A stretch of 64,000 bases of DNA from the NCBI GenBank assembly GCA_016191815.1, contig JACPVI010000064.1, forward strand, positions 47,308 to 111,307. Direction: 5' to 3'. The stretch is from Myxococcales bacterium. Its GTDB lineage: Bacteria > Myxococcota > Myxococcia > Myxococcales > Myxococcaceae. Below the pieces are notes generated by a model. It saw only the letters and a program-made list of their open reading frames with translations. It did not search any database and was not told the origin of the DNA. A program made the position numbers and the translations under genes. Positions 45,655 to 55,900 of this stretch are shown one piece after another (within the stretch, counting starts at the first letter, position 1; each line of letters opens with the position of its first letter).

Positions 45655-47417
45655 AACGGCTGGCGGTGCTTCTGGCGCTTGCCGCGCTCGCCCGCCCGGC
45701 GGAGGCGCAGCAGTACTTCTACCTGCCCTTCAAGATGCTCAACACCTCGGCGGATCCGTTCCCCTACTACGTGGACGCCCGCAGCTCGAACCCGGTGGGG
45801 CTGGTCTTCTCCGACGTGCAGGCCGCCAGCTTGCGCGCCTGGAAGCAGTGGGACGACGTGAGCTGCGCCGCCACCGCCTTCGCCTCGATGGGGCCCACCA
45901 CCGCCGCCATCGCCGAGCCGAGGGACCCTTACGACGTCTACAACGTCAGCACCATCTGGATCGCCAGCCGGTCGGATCCCTACTACGAGGCGACCATCGG
46001 CAGCAGCGACGTCACCGCGATCACCATCCCGCTCACGTACGCGGGCGTGCTCAAGCAGTGCGACATCTACATGAACGGCGCGGAACGCAACTGGAGCACC
46101 GCCGCCACCACGCCCTCCAACACCGTCGACGTCGAGTCCATCGTCCTGCATGAGGTCGGCCACTGCCAGGGGCTGGACCACACCTACACCTCGTCCTTCG
46201 ACGTGATGTACGCGAGCCCGCCGATCGGCTCGAGCTTGAGGACGCTCAGCCAGAACGACACCGCTGCGCTGTGCAACCGCTACCCTACCGCGGGCTCGGT
46301 GGGCTCTCCGTGCGCGGGAGATGGCGGCTGCGGCGGAAACCCGTCGCTCAAGTGCGTTTCGGTGCCGAAGGTCGACGGAGGGACCGGCAAGTCGATGTGC
46401 ACCATCGGCTGCCCCACCGGGCAGAACTTCTCCTGCGACATCCCCTACGCGTGCTTGCCCTCGTCCGCCTTCTCGCCGCAGTACAACGGCGCCTGTCTTC
46501 CGCCTGGAGACTTCGTCACCCAGGTCGGCAAGCCGTGCACCGACAACGTGCAGTGCGGCTCCACCAACGGGGTCTGCTTTAGGCAGAACGTGCTGCCCTC
46601 CGGCTTTCCGAGCTGGCAGGACGGGTACTGCTCGCAGGACTGCGGCAGCGGACAGCCGCAATGTCCCGCGGGCGCTTCGTGCATCGACACCGGAGGCGGG
46701 GTGCTCCGATGCCTCAAGCAGTGCCGCATCGGGTACGGCGACTGCCGGCCGGGCTATAGCTGCGTCTTGCCCAGCACCGGAGGCTCGGGAGTATGCGTGC
46801 CCTCCTGCCACGGCGACGTCGATTGCAACCCGCCGGGCGTGACCTCCAACCAGTGCCGGGTGTGCGACGGCACCTGCCTTTTGGTCCAGAACCCTGCCGG
46901 GCAGGTGGGTGATCCCTGCTCCAGCTCGGCGACCTGCGGCACCGGCCAGGCGTGCGGAGTGTTCAGCAACTCGACCGTTGGCATCTGCACCCAGTCCTGC
47001 GCTCGCGCCTGCACCACCTGTCCCGCAGGCAGTACCTGCCACCCGGTGGGGCTGCAAGGAGAGCTGTACTGCCTGCGGAACTGCACAGGACCTGGCACCT
47101 GCCCGTCCGGCCTGCAGTGCGGCATCCTCCCGACCGGCACCGGCTGTGTGCCGCCCTGCCGGAGCATCGTGGACTGCCCGGTGGGCACCGAGTGCGTGAG
47201 CGGCCAGTGCCAGAAGCCCACGGTGGATGACGCCGGCTGCGCCTTGTGCAACCCCAACAACGATGCGGGCCGTCCGACCGACGGGCTTCCCCGCGATGCT
47301 GGCGTCGGCCCCGGGGGCTCCGGTGGCTGCGGCTGCGGAGCCGGCGCCGCCCCGCTCTCACTCGCCGCTCTCCTCTCATGCGCGATCCCAGGGATACGAC
47401 TACGCAGGCGCCGGTAG
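45651..47417 (+). CDS. Matrixin-like zinc metalloprotease with cysteine repeats and MYXO-CTERM-like tail
   Basis: 588 residues. A signal peptide (MKRLAVLLALAALARPAEA) precedes a catalytic domain with HEVGHCQGLDH (about 167-177), the full HExxHxxGxxH zinc motif, and VMYASP as Met-turn candidate. From about 215 to 540 there are repeated cysteine modules (GDPCSSSATCGTGQAC type). The C-terminus, GGCGCGAGAAPL, a hydrophobic helix and RLRRRR, has the GC-hydrophobic-Arg layout of MYXO-CTERM sorting tails. Likely a cell-surface protease. Confidence 0.88.
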   Translation: MKRLAVLLALAALARPAEAQQYFYLPFKMLNTSADPFPYYVDARSSNPVGLVFSDVQAASLRAWKQWDDVSCAATAFASMGPTTAAIAEPRDPYDVYNVSTIWIASRSDPYYEATIGSSDVTAITIPLTYAGVLKQCDIYMNGAERNWSTAATTPSNTVDVESIVLHEVGHCQGLDHTYTSSFDVMYASPPIGSSLRTLSQNDTAALCNRYPTAGSVGSPCAGDGGCGGNPSLKCVSVPKVDGGTGKSMCTIGCPTGQNFSCDIPYACLPSSAFSPQYNGACLPPGDFVTQVGKPCTDNVQCGSTNGVCFRQNVLPSGFPSWQDGYCSQDCGSGQPQCPAGASCIDTGGGVLRCLKQCRIGYGDCRPGYSCVLPSTGGSGVCVPSCHGDVDCNPPGVTSNQCRVCDGTCLLVQNPAGQVGDPCSSSATCGTGQACGVFSNSTVGICTQSCARACTTCPAGSTCHPVGLQGELYCLRNCTGPGTCPSGLQCGILPTGTGCVPPCRSIVDCPVGTECVSGQCQKPTVDDAGCALCNPNNDAGRPTDGLPRDAGVGPGGSGGCGCGAGAAPLSLAALLSCAIPGIRLRRRR

Positions 47418-49231
47418 CCGGCCCTCCTGCCCGCACCGCCGCGGACTTCACCACCTCCTTCGTGGTGGGCGCGCTGGTGCAACAGGGGCTGCTCAGCCGC
47501 CAGCAGGGGCAGGACCTCCTGGCCAAGGAGTCCGCCGCCCGGGCCCGCGTCCTCAAGTCCACCGGCCTCTCCGGCAAGGAGGCCTCGCGCTACGACGTCT
47601 CCCCGGTGGAGATCGTCGCGGCCTTCCAGGTCCCCCTGCCCGGGGGCCGGGGAGAGGTCCTCGATCAGGATCGGGTGACCGAGGCGGTCTCCCGCGCGTC
47701 CGGAGTGACCTACCGGAAGATCGATCCGCTCAAGCTCGACATGGCGCTCGCCACCCGGACGGTGTCGAGGCCCTACGCGCAGAAGCACGTCCTCCTCCCG
47801 CTGGAGAAGAAGGGGCCGACCTCGCTGGTGGTGGCGGTGGCCAACCCCTTCGATGGGGAGCTCCTGGAGAACCTCCAGCGCATCTCGGGGCACTCCGTCG
47901 AGCCGGTGCTCTCGGCCAAGGCCGACATCCTCAAGGCGATCGCCGACATCTACGGGTTCAAGCGGACGCTGGCCAAGGCGGCCGACGACTTCGCCGGCGC
48001 GCCGCAGTTGCAGAATTTCGAGCAACTGGTCTCCCTGAGCGGGAAAGAGGAGCTGGAAGCCTCGGACCGGCCGGTGGTGCAGGCGGTGGACTACCTGCTC
48101 CGGTACGCGTTCGAGAACCGCGCCTCGGACATCCACATCGAGCCGCGGAGGGACTCCTCGGTGGTCCGCTTCCGGATCGACGGGGTGCTCCACCCCGTCT
48201 ACACCTTGCCGATGCCGGTGCACCCTCCGGTGGTGTCGCGGGTGAAGATGATCTCCCGCATGGACATCTCGGAGAAGCGGAAGCCGCAAGACGGGCGGAT
48301 CAAGACCGAGCGGGACGGGAGGGAGATCGAGCTTCGGGTCTCCACGCTGCCCACCGCCTTCGGAGAGAAGGTGGTGATCCGCATCTTCGACCCGGAGACG
48401 CTGGTGCAGGACATCGCCCAGCTCGGCTTCGAGCCCGACGAGAAGGGCGCGTTCGAGTCGTGGATCGACCAGCCCCACGGGCTCATCCTGGTCACCGGCC
48501 CCACCGGCAGCGGGAAGACCACCACCCTCTACTCCGCGCTCAAGGCGCTGGCCGGGCCGGACGTGAACGTCACCACCATCGAGGATCCAATCGAGATGGT
48601 GTGGGAGGCTTTCAACCAGGTCCAGGTGCAGCCGAAGATCGGCCTCGATTTCGCGGAGGCGCTGCGGCACATCCTCCGGCAGGATCCGGACATCATCATG
48701 GTGGGAGAGATCCGCGATCCGGAGACCGCGGAGAACGCCATCCAGTCGGCGCTCACCGGGCACCTAGTCCTCTCCACCCTGCACACCAACGACGCGGCGG
48801 GGGCGGTGGCCCGGATGAGGGACCTCGGGGTGCCCTCTTTCCTGCTCGCCTCGTCGCTCTTGGGAGTGATGGCGCAGAGGCTGGTCCGGAGGGTGTGCAC
48901 CGCCTGCGCGGCCGAGGCGACGTTGTCCGCAGACGAGCTGACCGCCCTGGCCACTCCGCTGCCGCTGGTCTCGAGTGGGGTGCGGGTGAACCGCGGGGCG
49001 GGGTGCGTGCGGTGTCGGGGCACCGGCTTCTACGGGCGGACCGGCATCTTCGAGATCATCAGCGTGACCGCGGACATCCGGGAGATGATCGCCCGCGGCG
49101 CCACTCCGGACGTCATCGCCGAGCGGTCTCGCCGCAACGGCATGCGCACCTTGCGCGAGGCCGGCGTGCGCAAGCTCGCCCAGGGCATCACCACCTTCGA
49201 GGAGGTGATGCGAATGACGTCCTCGGCCTGA
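47378..49231 (+). CDS. GspE/PilB-type secretion or pilus assembly ATPase
   Basis: 617 residues from ATG 47378, overlapping the protease gene by 40 nt. An N-terminal GspE-like domain (about 20-180) is followed by the ATPase core with Walker A GPTGSGKTTT (about 374), TIEDPIEMVW (Asp box), Walker B IIMVGEIRDPETA (about 437) and the His box STLHTND (about 466). Two CxxC pairs (CTAC, CVRC) bind zinc. It powers type II secretion or type IV pilus extension. No other gsp or pil gene is in the window, so the system is not settled. Confidence 0.93.
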   Translation: MRDPRDTTTQAPVAGPPARTAADFTTSFVVGALVQQGLLSRQQGQDLLAKESAARARVLKSTGLSGKEASRYDVSPVEIVAAFQVPLPGGRGEVLDQDRVTEAVSRASGVTYRKIDPLKLDMALATRTVSRPYAQKHVLLPLEKKGPTSLVVAVANPFDGELLENLQRISGHSVEPVLSAKADILKAIADIYGFKRTLAKAADDFAGAPQLQNFEQLVSLSGKEELEASDRPVVQAVDYLLRYAFENRASDIHIEPRRDSSVVRFRIDGVLHPVYTLPMPVHPPVVSRVKMISRMDISEKRKPQDGRIKTERDGREIELRVSTLPTAFGEKVVIRIFDPETLVQDIAQLGFEPDEKGAFESWIDQPHGLILVTGPTGSGKTTTLYSALKALAGPDVNVTTIEDPIEMVWEAFNQVQVQPKIGLDFAEALRHILRQDPDIIMVGEIRDPETAENAIQSALTGHLVLSTLHTNDAAGAVARMRDLGVPSFLLASSLLGVMAQRLVRRVCTACAAEATLSADELTALATPLPLVSSGVRVNRGAGCVRCRGTGFYGRTGIFEIISVTADIREMIARGATPDVIAERSRRNGMRTLREAGVRKLAQGITTFEEVMRMTSSA

Positions 49232-49261
49232 GTGGAGTCGCCTTGATCGAGGATCAGCTCG

Positions 49262-49343
49262 TGGTCGTTGACGGCGACGTTGACGGCGACGGCGACCACG
49301 TTCAGGTCGCCGACCACGACCACGTTCACGTCAGCGACAACGA
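49262..49343 (+). repeat. Low-complexity tandem repeat of GTTGACGGCGAC-like units
   Basis: Two perfect 12-nt copies (49267-49278 and 49279-49290) are followed by degenerate GGCGACCAC / GACCACGTTCAC units between the ATPase gene and the subtilisin gene. Read in one frame it would encode Val/Asp/Gly/His, but no credible start or ribosome binding site is present. Confidence 0.6.
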
Positions 49344-49379
49344 TCCCGGTTCGAGCTCGCGTTGCTCACCGGAGGAGAG

Positions 49380-52058
49380 ATGACTGCGCCTCTCGCCCTG
49401 TTGGTAGCGCTCGCCGCCGCCGCCTCGGAGAAGACCGTGCCGCTGGTGCCGAGGCCGGAAGAAGCCGCCGAGCGCCTCTTGTCCCAAGGCCTGCCCCCGA
49501 GCCTCGACGGACGGCTGGGCTTCGCCTATCTCATGGCGCGGCGCGAGGGACATCCTCCCGGAGGCCTCCACCGGCTGCTCGGACAGAGCGTGGACGCCCT
49601 CGGGATTCAGGTCACTGTCCGCTTCGTCTCCGACGTCACCGAGGAAGATGCGCGCGCACTCGGGCGCGCCGGTTGCCGGCCCGACCGGCTCGACTCGGGA
49701 GCGCCGGCCAGCGTGGGCCCGGTGGTGGCGGCCCGCTGTGGGTGGGAGGGGCTGTGGCAGGCGGCGGGGCTCAGGCGGGTGGCGCGCATCTCACCGACCT
49801 TCGACTACCGCGTCCTCCGGCCGCTCGCTCCGCCGGCGGACAACAGCGCCCGGGAGGTCGAGGCCTACCAACTCAGCGAGGCCTTCTACCCGGACGGCCA
49901 CGGCAAGGGAGTGGTGATCTGCGACATGGATTCCGGGGTGGATCCGCTGCACCCCTTCTTCTTCCGCGCCGACGGCGGCGCCTTCCCGTGGCTGGACATG
50001 AACGGCAACGGCTCGTTCGATCCGCTCCTGGACGCGGTGGACTTCAACCGCAACGGGGTGAAGGACAGCGGCGAGGCGTTGGGGGTGCTCAAGTCCTCGA
50101 TGCTCTGGATCGACTGGTACAGCGGCCAGCAGACCCTCTACAACGACGAGCCGGCCTTCCTTGCCGGCCATGACTGGCTGTTCCAGGACGAGAACGGCGA
50201 CGGCGCGCGCAACCAGGGCCGCAGCGCGCCCTACGGCGACTCCAAGCCCACCTTCGGCGAGCAGCTCTTCCTGGCCGACGACGTCAATCGCAACGGCCGG
50301 CTCGACGTGGGCGAGCGGGTGATCCGCCTCAACACGCCGAAGATCCGCGCCGTGCGGACGCCGCCTTCGCTCACCGGCCCTCCGCAAGTGTTCCGGCGCG
50401 GGCAGAACCTGGCGCAGACGCCGGAGGCCCACCCTGGAGCCTACGAGCACGGCACCATGGTGCTCGGCACCCTGGGAGGAGGCGTCGCCGACCTCACCCG
50501 CTACGCCGGAGTCGCCCCGGACGCGGAGTTGCTGCTCGCCAGCTCGCGCTCGAAGGACCTGGTGTCGGATCTCTCCTGGGCGCTCTCCGAGGGGGCCAAG
50601 GTGGTGCTCTGGGAGATGGCCACCTGGTACGGGGAATTCCTCGACGGCTCGGACAACCTGGAAGCGGCGTGCGACGCGGCCAGCGACCAGGGGGTGTTGC
50701 AGATGGGCGCCGCCGGGAACCTGGGCGGCTCGGAGAAGCACCGGGTGATGACCCACGGCGCCGGGACCCAATCCGTCCCGCTGGTCATCCCCTCCAACCA
50801 GGCGGGCTACGTCTACGGAGACTTCCTCTGGAGGCAGCAGGCGGGGGCGGTGCTCTCCTTCAAGCTTTCTCTTGGCGGCACCACCCTCACCCTTGCCGGC
50901 ACCGGGCAGACCACCGCGGGCAACCTGACGGTGCAGTGGGGCACCTACAGCTCGCCCCGGCAGACCAACATGATGCTCTTCTACCTGAGCGCGCCGCAGG
51001 GCTCGTTCGTGTCCGGGCAGACCGCGACCTTCGAAGTGACGAACAGTGGCGCCCCGGTGGCGCTGCACGGGTACGTGGCGGACGACTTCAGCGGCTGGGG
51101 GAAGGGAGCGTACTGGCCGAGCACCACCGGTTCGACCGATCTCGGCACCTACGGCACTCCGGGGACGGGCGACAAGACCTTGTCCGTCGCCACCTACTTC
51201 TCCGAGCTTCTGCCCTCCGGCGCGCCCAAGGGGGCGCTCGCCACCTATTCCGGGCGAGGCCCGCGCATCGACGGCGCCGACAGCGTGGACTTCGCCGCCC
51301 CGGAGGACCACGTCACCGCGCTGGTGGGGAGCGGCGCTCCGCTCGGGGCGATGTGGATCGGTGGAGGCACCTCGAACGCGCTTCCAGTCGCCGCCGGAGC
51401 GGCCGCGGCGCTTTGGGGAGTCCGCCCCGCCGCCACGCCCGTCGAGCTGTCCACCATGCTCCGCACCTACGCGCTGGCAGAGCCGGGAATGGGCGCCGTC
51501 CCCAACGACGCCTGGGGCCGCGGGAAGGTACGGGCCTACCGGGCACAGTTTTCGGGGACCGCCGCGCCAGCCAACCAGCCGCCCTCGGCCGCCGGATCGG
51601 CCAAGCGGGTCAGTGTCTCGGCCTTGGACCTCGACGCCAGCGCCAGCTCGGACCCGGAGGGCTCCGCGCTGCGCTACCGGTGGGACCTGGACTACGACGG
51701 AAGCTGGGACCTGGGACCGATGTCCGGAGCGAAGGTCACCACCGCCACCCCAGAGCCCAATGTCTCCTGGGTGAAGCTCGAGATCGCTGACGACAAGGGG
51801 AAGATTGCCCAGGCGATCCTTCGAGTCCTCGAGGCTGGCGACGGGGGAACCGCGCCCGATGGAGGTTCCCTGGACGCCGGTGCCGCGGGCGACGGCGGTT
51901 CCAGCACTGGCAGGGTGCTCTTCTTCTCTCGAGCGCCCTCGCAGCTCGGAGGCCCGCCAGGCTGTGGATGCTCCGAGGGCCCCGGGCTCTCGCTCCTCGC
52001 AGCGGCGGCCTTGGTCCTCTCCCGGCCACGGCGCCGCGAGCGACAGCCGGGATTGTGA
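49380..52058 (+). CDS. Subtilisin-family serine protease with Ca-binding-like insert, PKD-like domain and MYXO-CTERM-like tail
   Basis: 892 residues from ATG 49380 with GGAGGAG immediately upstream. A short signal peptide is followed by a propeptide-like region (about 20-165). The S8 triad is complete: Asp near 182 in ICDMDSGVDP, His near 357 in YEHGTMVLGTL, Ser near 664 in GGGTSNALPVAAG. The unusually long Asp-to-His stretch holds four DxNxxGxxD-like motifs (about 206-310) that resemble Ca-binding loops. A PKD-like domain (about 740-795) and a Gly/Asp linker precede GCGCSEGPG, a hydrophobic helix and RPRRRER, a MYXO-CTERM-type tail. Confidence 0.9.
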   Translation: MTAPLALLVALAAAASEKTVPLVPRPEEAAERLLSQGLPPSLDGRLGFAYLMARREGHPPGGLHRLLGQSVDALGIQVTVRFVSDVTEEDARALGRAGCRPDRLDSGAPASVGPVVAARCGWEGLWQAAGLRRVARISPTFDYRVLRPLAPPADNSAREVEAYQLSEAFYPDGHGKGVVICDMDSGVDPLHPFFFRADGGAFPWLDMNGNGSFDPLLDAVDFNRNGVKDSGEALGVLKSSMLWIDWYSGQQTLYNDEPAFLAGHDWLFQDENGDGARNQGRSAPYGDSKPTFGEQLFLADDVNRNGRLDVGERVIRLNTPKIRAVRTPPSLTGPPQVFRRGQNLAQTPEAHPGAYEHGTMVLGTLGGGVADLTRYAGVAPDAELLLASSRSKDLVSDLSWALSEGAKVVLWEMATWYGEFLDGSDNLEAACDAASDQGVLQMGAAGNLGGSEKHRVMTHGAGTQSVPLVIPSNQAGYVYGDFLWRQQAGAVLSFKLSLGGTTLTLAGTGQTTAGNLTVQWGTYSSPRQTNMMLFYLSAPQGSFVSGQTATFEVTNSGAPVALHGYVADDFSGWGKGAYWPSTTGSTDLGTYGTPGTGDKTLSVATYFSELLPSGAPKGALATYSGRGPRIDGADSVDFAAPEDHVTALVGSGAPLGAMWIGGGTSNALPVAAGAAAALWGVRPAATPVELSTMLRTYALAEPGMGAVPNDAWGRGKVRAYRAQFSGTAAPANQPPSAAGSAKRVSVSALDLDASASSDPEGSALRYRWDLDYDGSWDLGPMSGAKVTTATPEPNVSWVKLEIADDKGKIAQAILRVLEAGDGGTAPDGGSLDAGAAGDGGSSTGRVLFFSRAPSQLGGPPGCGCSEGPGLSLLAAAALVLSRPRRRERQPGL

Positions 52059-52116
52059 ACTCGGTAAGTATTACTAGCTGGCAAACCGTGTATGACTCCT
52101 GCTAGGCAGCTTCCTC

Positions 52117-52476
52117 ATGCTGGAGGCAGAACTGCCCAGCCTGCCGTGGCCGGTGCTGATGGTGAGCCGCCGCGGCGAGCCGCTGTGTGCGAACGCCTCG
52201 CTCTTGGCGCTGCTCGAGCCTCGCAGCGCGGATCTGCGGATGGTGCTGGAGGAGTACGAGGTATGCAACGACCGGGGGATTCCGCTGCGGGGGGAGCGGT
52301 CTCCTTGGCTTCGGGCGGCTAGAGGAGAGGAGTTCGACGAGCGGCAGATCTGGTACAGCCGGGTCTCCGGCTACCAGCTAGTGGCGATGGTGCGCGGCTA
52401 CTGCCGTGGCGACGTGGCGTACATCATCCTCGAGCCGGCGGGCCCGCGCTGGAAATCGAGCGCGTGCTGCCGGTGA
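52117..52476 (+). CDS. Stand-alone PAS-like domain protein
   Basis: 119 residues. [24 protein letters not shown] (about 10-33, quoted in part as [13 protein letters not shown]) is a PAS opening, and a final strand VAYIILEP fits the PAS sheet. The lone PAS domain has no output domain; fragment and independent sensor are both possible. It ends 55 nt before the truncated purU. Confidence 0.55.
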   Translation: MLEAELPSLPWPVLMVSRRGEPLCANASLLALLEPRSADLRMVLEEYEVCNDRGIPLRGERSPWLRAARGEEFDERQIWYSRVSGYQLVAMVRGYCRGDVAYIILEPAGPRWKSSACCR

Positions 52477-52531
52477 CGGAGCGGAGCGCCGGACAGTCGC
52501 GCTCCGGCCCCGGCTGGTGTTCGATCGGGTC

Positions 52532-52981
52532 ATGGAGCCCTTCCACCATCTGCCGGTGAGCCCGCAGACCAAGGAGCAGGCAGAGGAGGCGGCGCTGGAG
52601 CTGATGCGCGGGCAAGTGGACCTGGTAGTGCTCGCCCGGTACATGCAGATCCTCTCGCCCCGGTTCGTGCGGGAGTACCCGAACCGGATTATCAACATCC
52701 ACCACAGCTTCCTGCCGGCGTTCGTGGGGGCCAACCCCTACGCCCAGGCGCACGCCCGCGGAGTGAAGCTCACCGGGGCCACCGCCCACTACGTCACCGA
52801 GGAATTGGACGCCGGGCCGATCATCGAGCAGGACGTGCAGCGGGTGCGCCACCGCGACGACGTGGCCGACCTGGTGCGCATCGGGCGGCACATCGAGAGG
52901 GTGGTCTTGGCGCGGGCGGTGGCCTGGCACCTCGAGGACCGGATCCTGGTACACGGGAACCGGACGGTGGTGTTCGCCTAG
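52532..52981 (+). pseudogene. purU: 5'-truncated formyltetrahydrofolate deformylase
   Basis: The 149 residues from ATG 52532 match the C-terminal half of PurU (usual length near 285): [69 protein letters not shown] and a WHLEDR end. The catalytic Asn/His/Asp are kept. The N-terminal ACT domain and the first half of the formyl-hydrolase fold are absent; sequence just upstream, open from 52406 in the same frame, does not resemble them. The gene is therefore broken by a 5' deletion, unless the short form has a new use. It lies just downstream of the PAS-like gene. Confidence 0.75.
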
Positions 52982-52988
52982 CTCTAGC

Positions 52989-55900
52989 CTACAGTCTGAG
53001 GATGCTCGGCGATGCCGAGAGGTCCATCTCGTATATGCCGAAGTTTCCCGAGGCGATGAAGGCGCGGCCGCCTGCGAACGCGATGTGCGTGGCGTAGCCC
53101 AGGGTGCGTGCGAAGTGCTGGCCGGCCGGAGCCGAGAGGTCGGTCACATCGACCGCGAGCACGCCATCGCCCGGGAGATTGATGAACAGCCGGTCGTCCG
53201 ACACCCCCATCAGCCGGCTGTAGTAGGTGCCGACGCTCCCGGCGAAGCGCCGGTCGAGCTTTCCTCCTCTGAGGTCGATGGCCACCAGCGTGTCCGACGG
53301 CTCCTCGGCGGCCGAGCTGCTCTTGTCGCCGGCGTACCAGTACCAGTAGCTCGGGCGCAGCGTGAGGAAGAGCCGGCTCGCGTCTCCGACCATGTCCCCC
53401 ACCTGCTTGCCGTCGAGCGCCATGGTGTCGAGCAGCACCGCGCGGTCGCGGGCGGTGGCCTCGAGCAGGTGCAGGCGGCCCTCCGGCTCCCAGTACGTGG
53501 AGGTGCCTTGCTGGCGCAGGTGGAACCGCTCGTCGGTGGTGAGGAGGTGGCGCTGGCCCGCTTCCTCCCAGGTGCGAATCAACCGGCCGGGCAGGTTGAC
53601 CGGGGCTTGGGGCTGCGGGATGCCGGAGGAGAAGCGCACCGCGTAGTACTTGACCTTGGCGAAAGCGGTGCCGTCGGGCATGGTGATGCGGCCCACCTTC
53701 TCACGGAAGGTCGCCACCAGCGCCTTCCCGTCGCCGACGAGGTTCACGTACTGGCGGCCCTGGGTGACAGAGCCGGAGGAGCTCCAGGTGGTGGTGGAGA
53801 GCAGCTTGGTGCTCACCGATGGCGCGCTCGGATTCGAGAGATCGAGGTACACCAGGCTCTGCTCCGAGCGCTGGTACTGGTAGCTCCAGTTGAGGATGCC
53901 CAGCCCGCTCTCGCCCACCGCCCAGGATCCGCCGTAGAAGTACGGCCACCAACCCCACCCATCGCCGCAGCCGTACCAGATGTAGGGGTAGACGGGCACC
54001 GGCAAGGTGGCGGTGCCGCGCTGCACCGGCGCCGTCGGATCGCTCAGGTCGAACACCAGCGCCTCGCTCTCGCGGCCGTAGTAGCCGCTGGAGGAGTCGA
54101 CGGACCGGAACAGCACCAAGAGGTCCTTGACCTGCACCACCTGCGCGACGCGGGCCACCGAGAAGCTGGCCACCGCCTGGGCCTCGTCGGCGCCCGGCAG
54201 CGCCCGCTTCACCCGGAACTCGGAGGTGCCCGGCTGCCAGTCGTATTCGCCTCCGATGCGCACCTCATCGACCAGGTAGTCGCCGAAGCGGTACAGCCGC
54301 TTGTGCTGCGGGGCGACCTCGATGAGCGACTGGTCGACGGGGGTGTCGAGGTTGTCGACGTCCACCACCGAAACGTGGGTGTCGGAGAGATTCACCATCA
54401 TGCGCCGCGCCGTGGCGCCCTGATGCGTGAAGACCACCGAGCGCCGCACGTGCCCGTGGGGGTGCACCACGGTGCCGTGGTTCAGGAGCACCTTCTGGTT
54501 CAGGTGGTCCTTGGAGGGATCGTACGCGGCGAGGTCGTACGACATCAGGCCCACCGCGGACTCCGGGCGGTACCACCACCAGCGATCGGTGGTGCTCGAC
54601 TTGGCGTAGTAGCTCACCGGCACGCTGATCACGCTCGCCCGCGCGTCGGAGTGCATGCCGATCATCTTGTGCGCCTGATCGAGGTTCCAGTTGATCTCCG
54701 ACCACACCCACTGCGCGTTGTTGACGGTGACGCACTTGCGCTGCACCAGGCGGATGCCGGCCAGGTTCCGCACGTCGATGACGCTGACCGCCACGTTGGT
54801 CGCCCAGCCGACCGTGGGGTTGCCGTAGCCGGTGCAGGTCTCCGAGTTGTCGCGGCCGATGCCCATCAGGAACTGGCCGCCACCGATGAGCCGAAAGACG
54901 TTCATGTCGCCTGAGAGCCCGTCGATCGCCGAGAGGACCTTGAGGTTGGTCGGGTCGGCGATGCTGAGGGCGTACAAGGGGTCGATGCGCTGGGCGGTGA
55001 TGGCGTAGGCCACCTTGCGGTCGGTGTCGAAGGCGGTCCCGCGCACCGTCTCGTTGGGCTTGCCGAACGCGAGCGACCCTACCCGGACGGGGTTGGCGCC
55101 GTCGGTGACGTCCCAGGCCTCGAGGGCGTTTTGCACGAACATGCTGCCCTGGCAGTTGGCGGTGCCCCACTCCTGCCGCGCGAAGATGCCGAAGTAGTGG
55201 CCCTTCCCGGTGGCAGGGTCGTAGACGTAGGTCTGCTTGAACTGGTCGGTGAGCGCGCCGTAGGTTTCGAAGCGCGAGTGGAGGCGGATGTTCCCGCTGG
55301 GGTCGGAGATGTCGATGATCGACACCACCGCCTGCTGCATGCTGCGGTAGCTGCCGCAGTTGTACTTGCTGCCGGAGACGTAGCCGTAGGTGTACCAGTT
55401 CTCCACCACGTGCAGCGTGTTGCTGGTGGCGGAGATGGCGACGCCGGAGAACCAGCGCGAGCTGCCTCCGGAGGTGCCCCAGCTGCTGTAGCCCCCGCCC
55501 TCGAACACCTTGAGCTTCTGCACCAGCACCGGGTCGGAAGGCGTCTTCACGTTGAAGGAGTAGACCCAGGCCTGCTCGGTGCGCTGATCGCCGTAGGGGT
55601 AGCCGCGCCAGTAGTAGGACTGGGGAATGTGCGAGACGACATAGATGGTGTCGTCGATCTTCCGCGACACGCCCTCGCGCAGCTCGCCGACGATGTCGAT
55701 GGTCTTGAGGACCTTCGGGTTGGAGAGATCGGTGATGTCGATAGCCACGAGCTGTGAGACGTTGTGGCGCTTGAAGACCAGGCCGTTCTTGTCCTGGGTG
55801 AGGTAGAGGGCGTCACGGAGCAGCGCGTACACCGTGGTGGGGGTGACGAACATCTCCACCGGGTAGCCGTGCACCGGAAGTCGGGCGACGCGCTTGGGCG

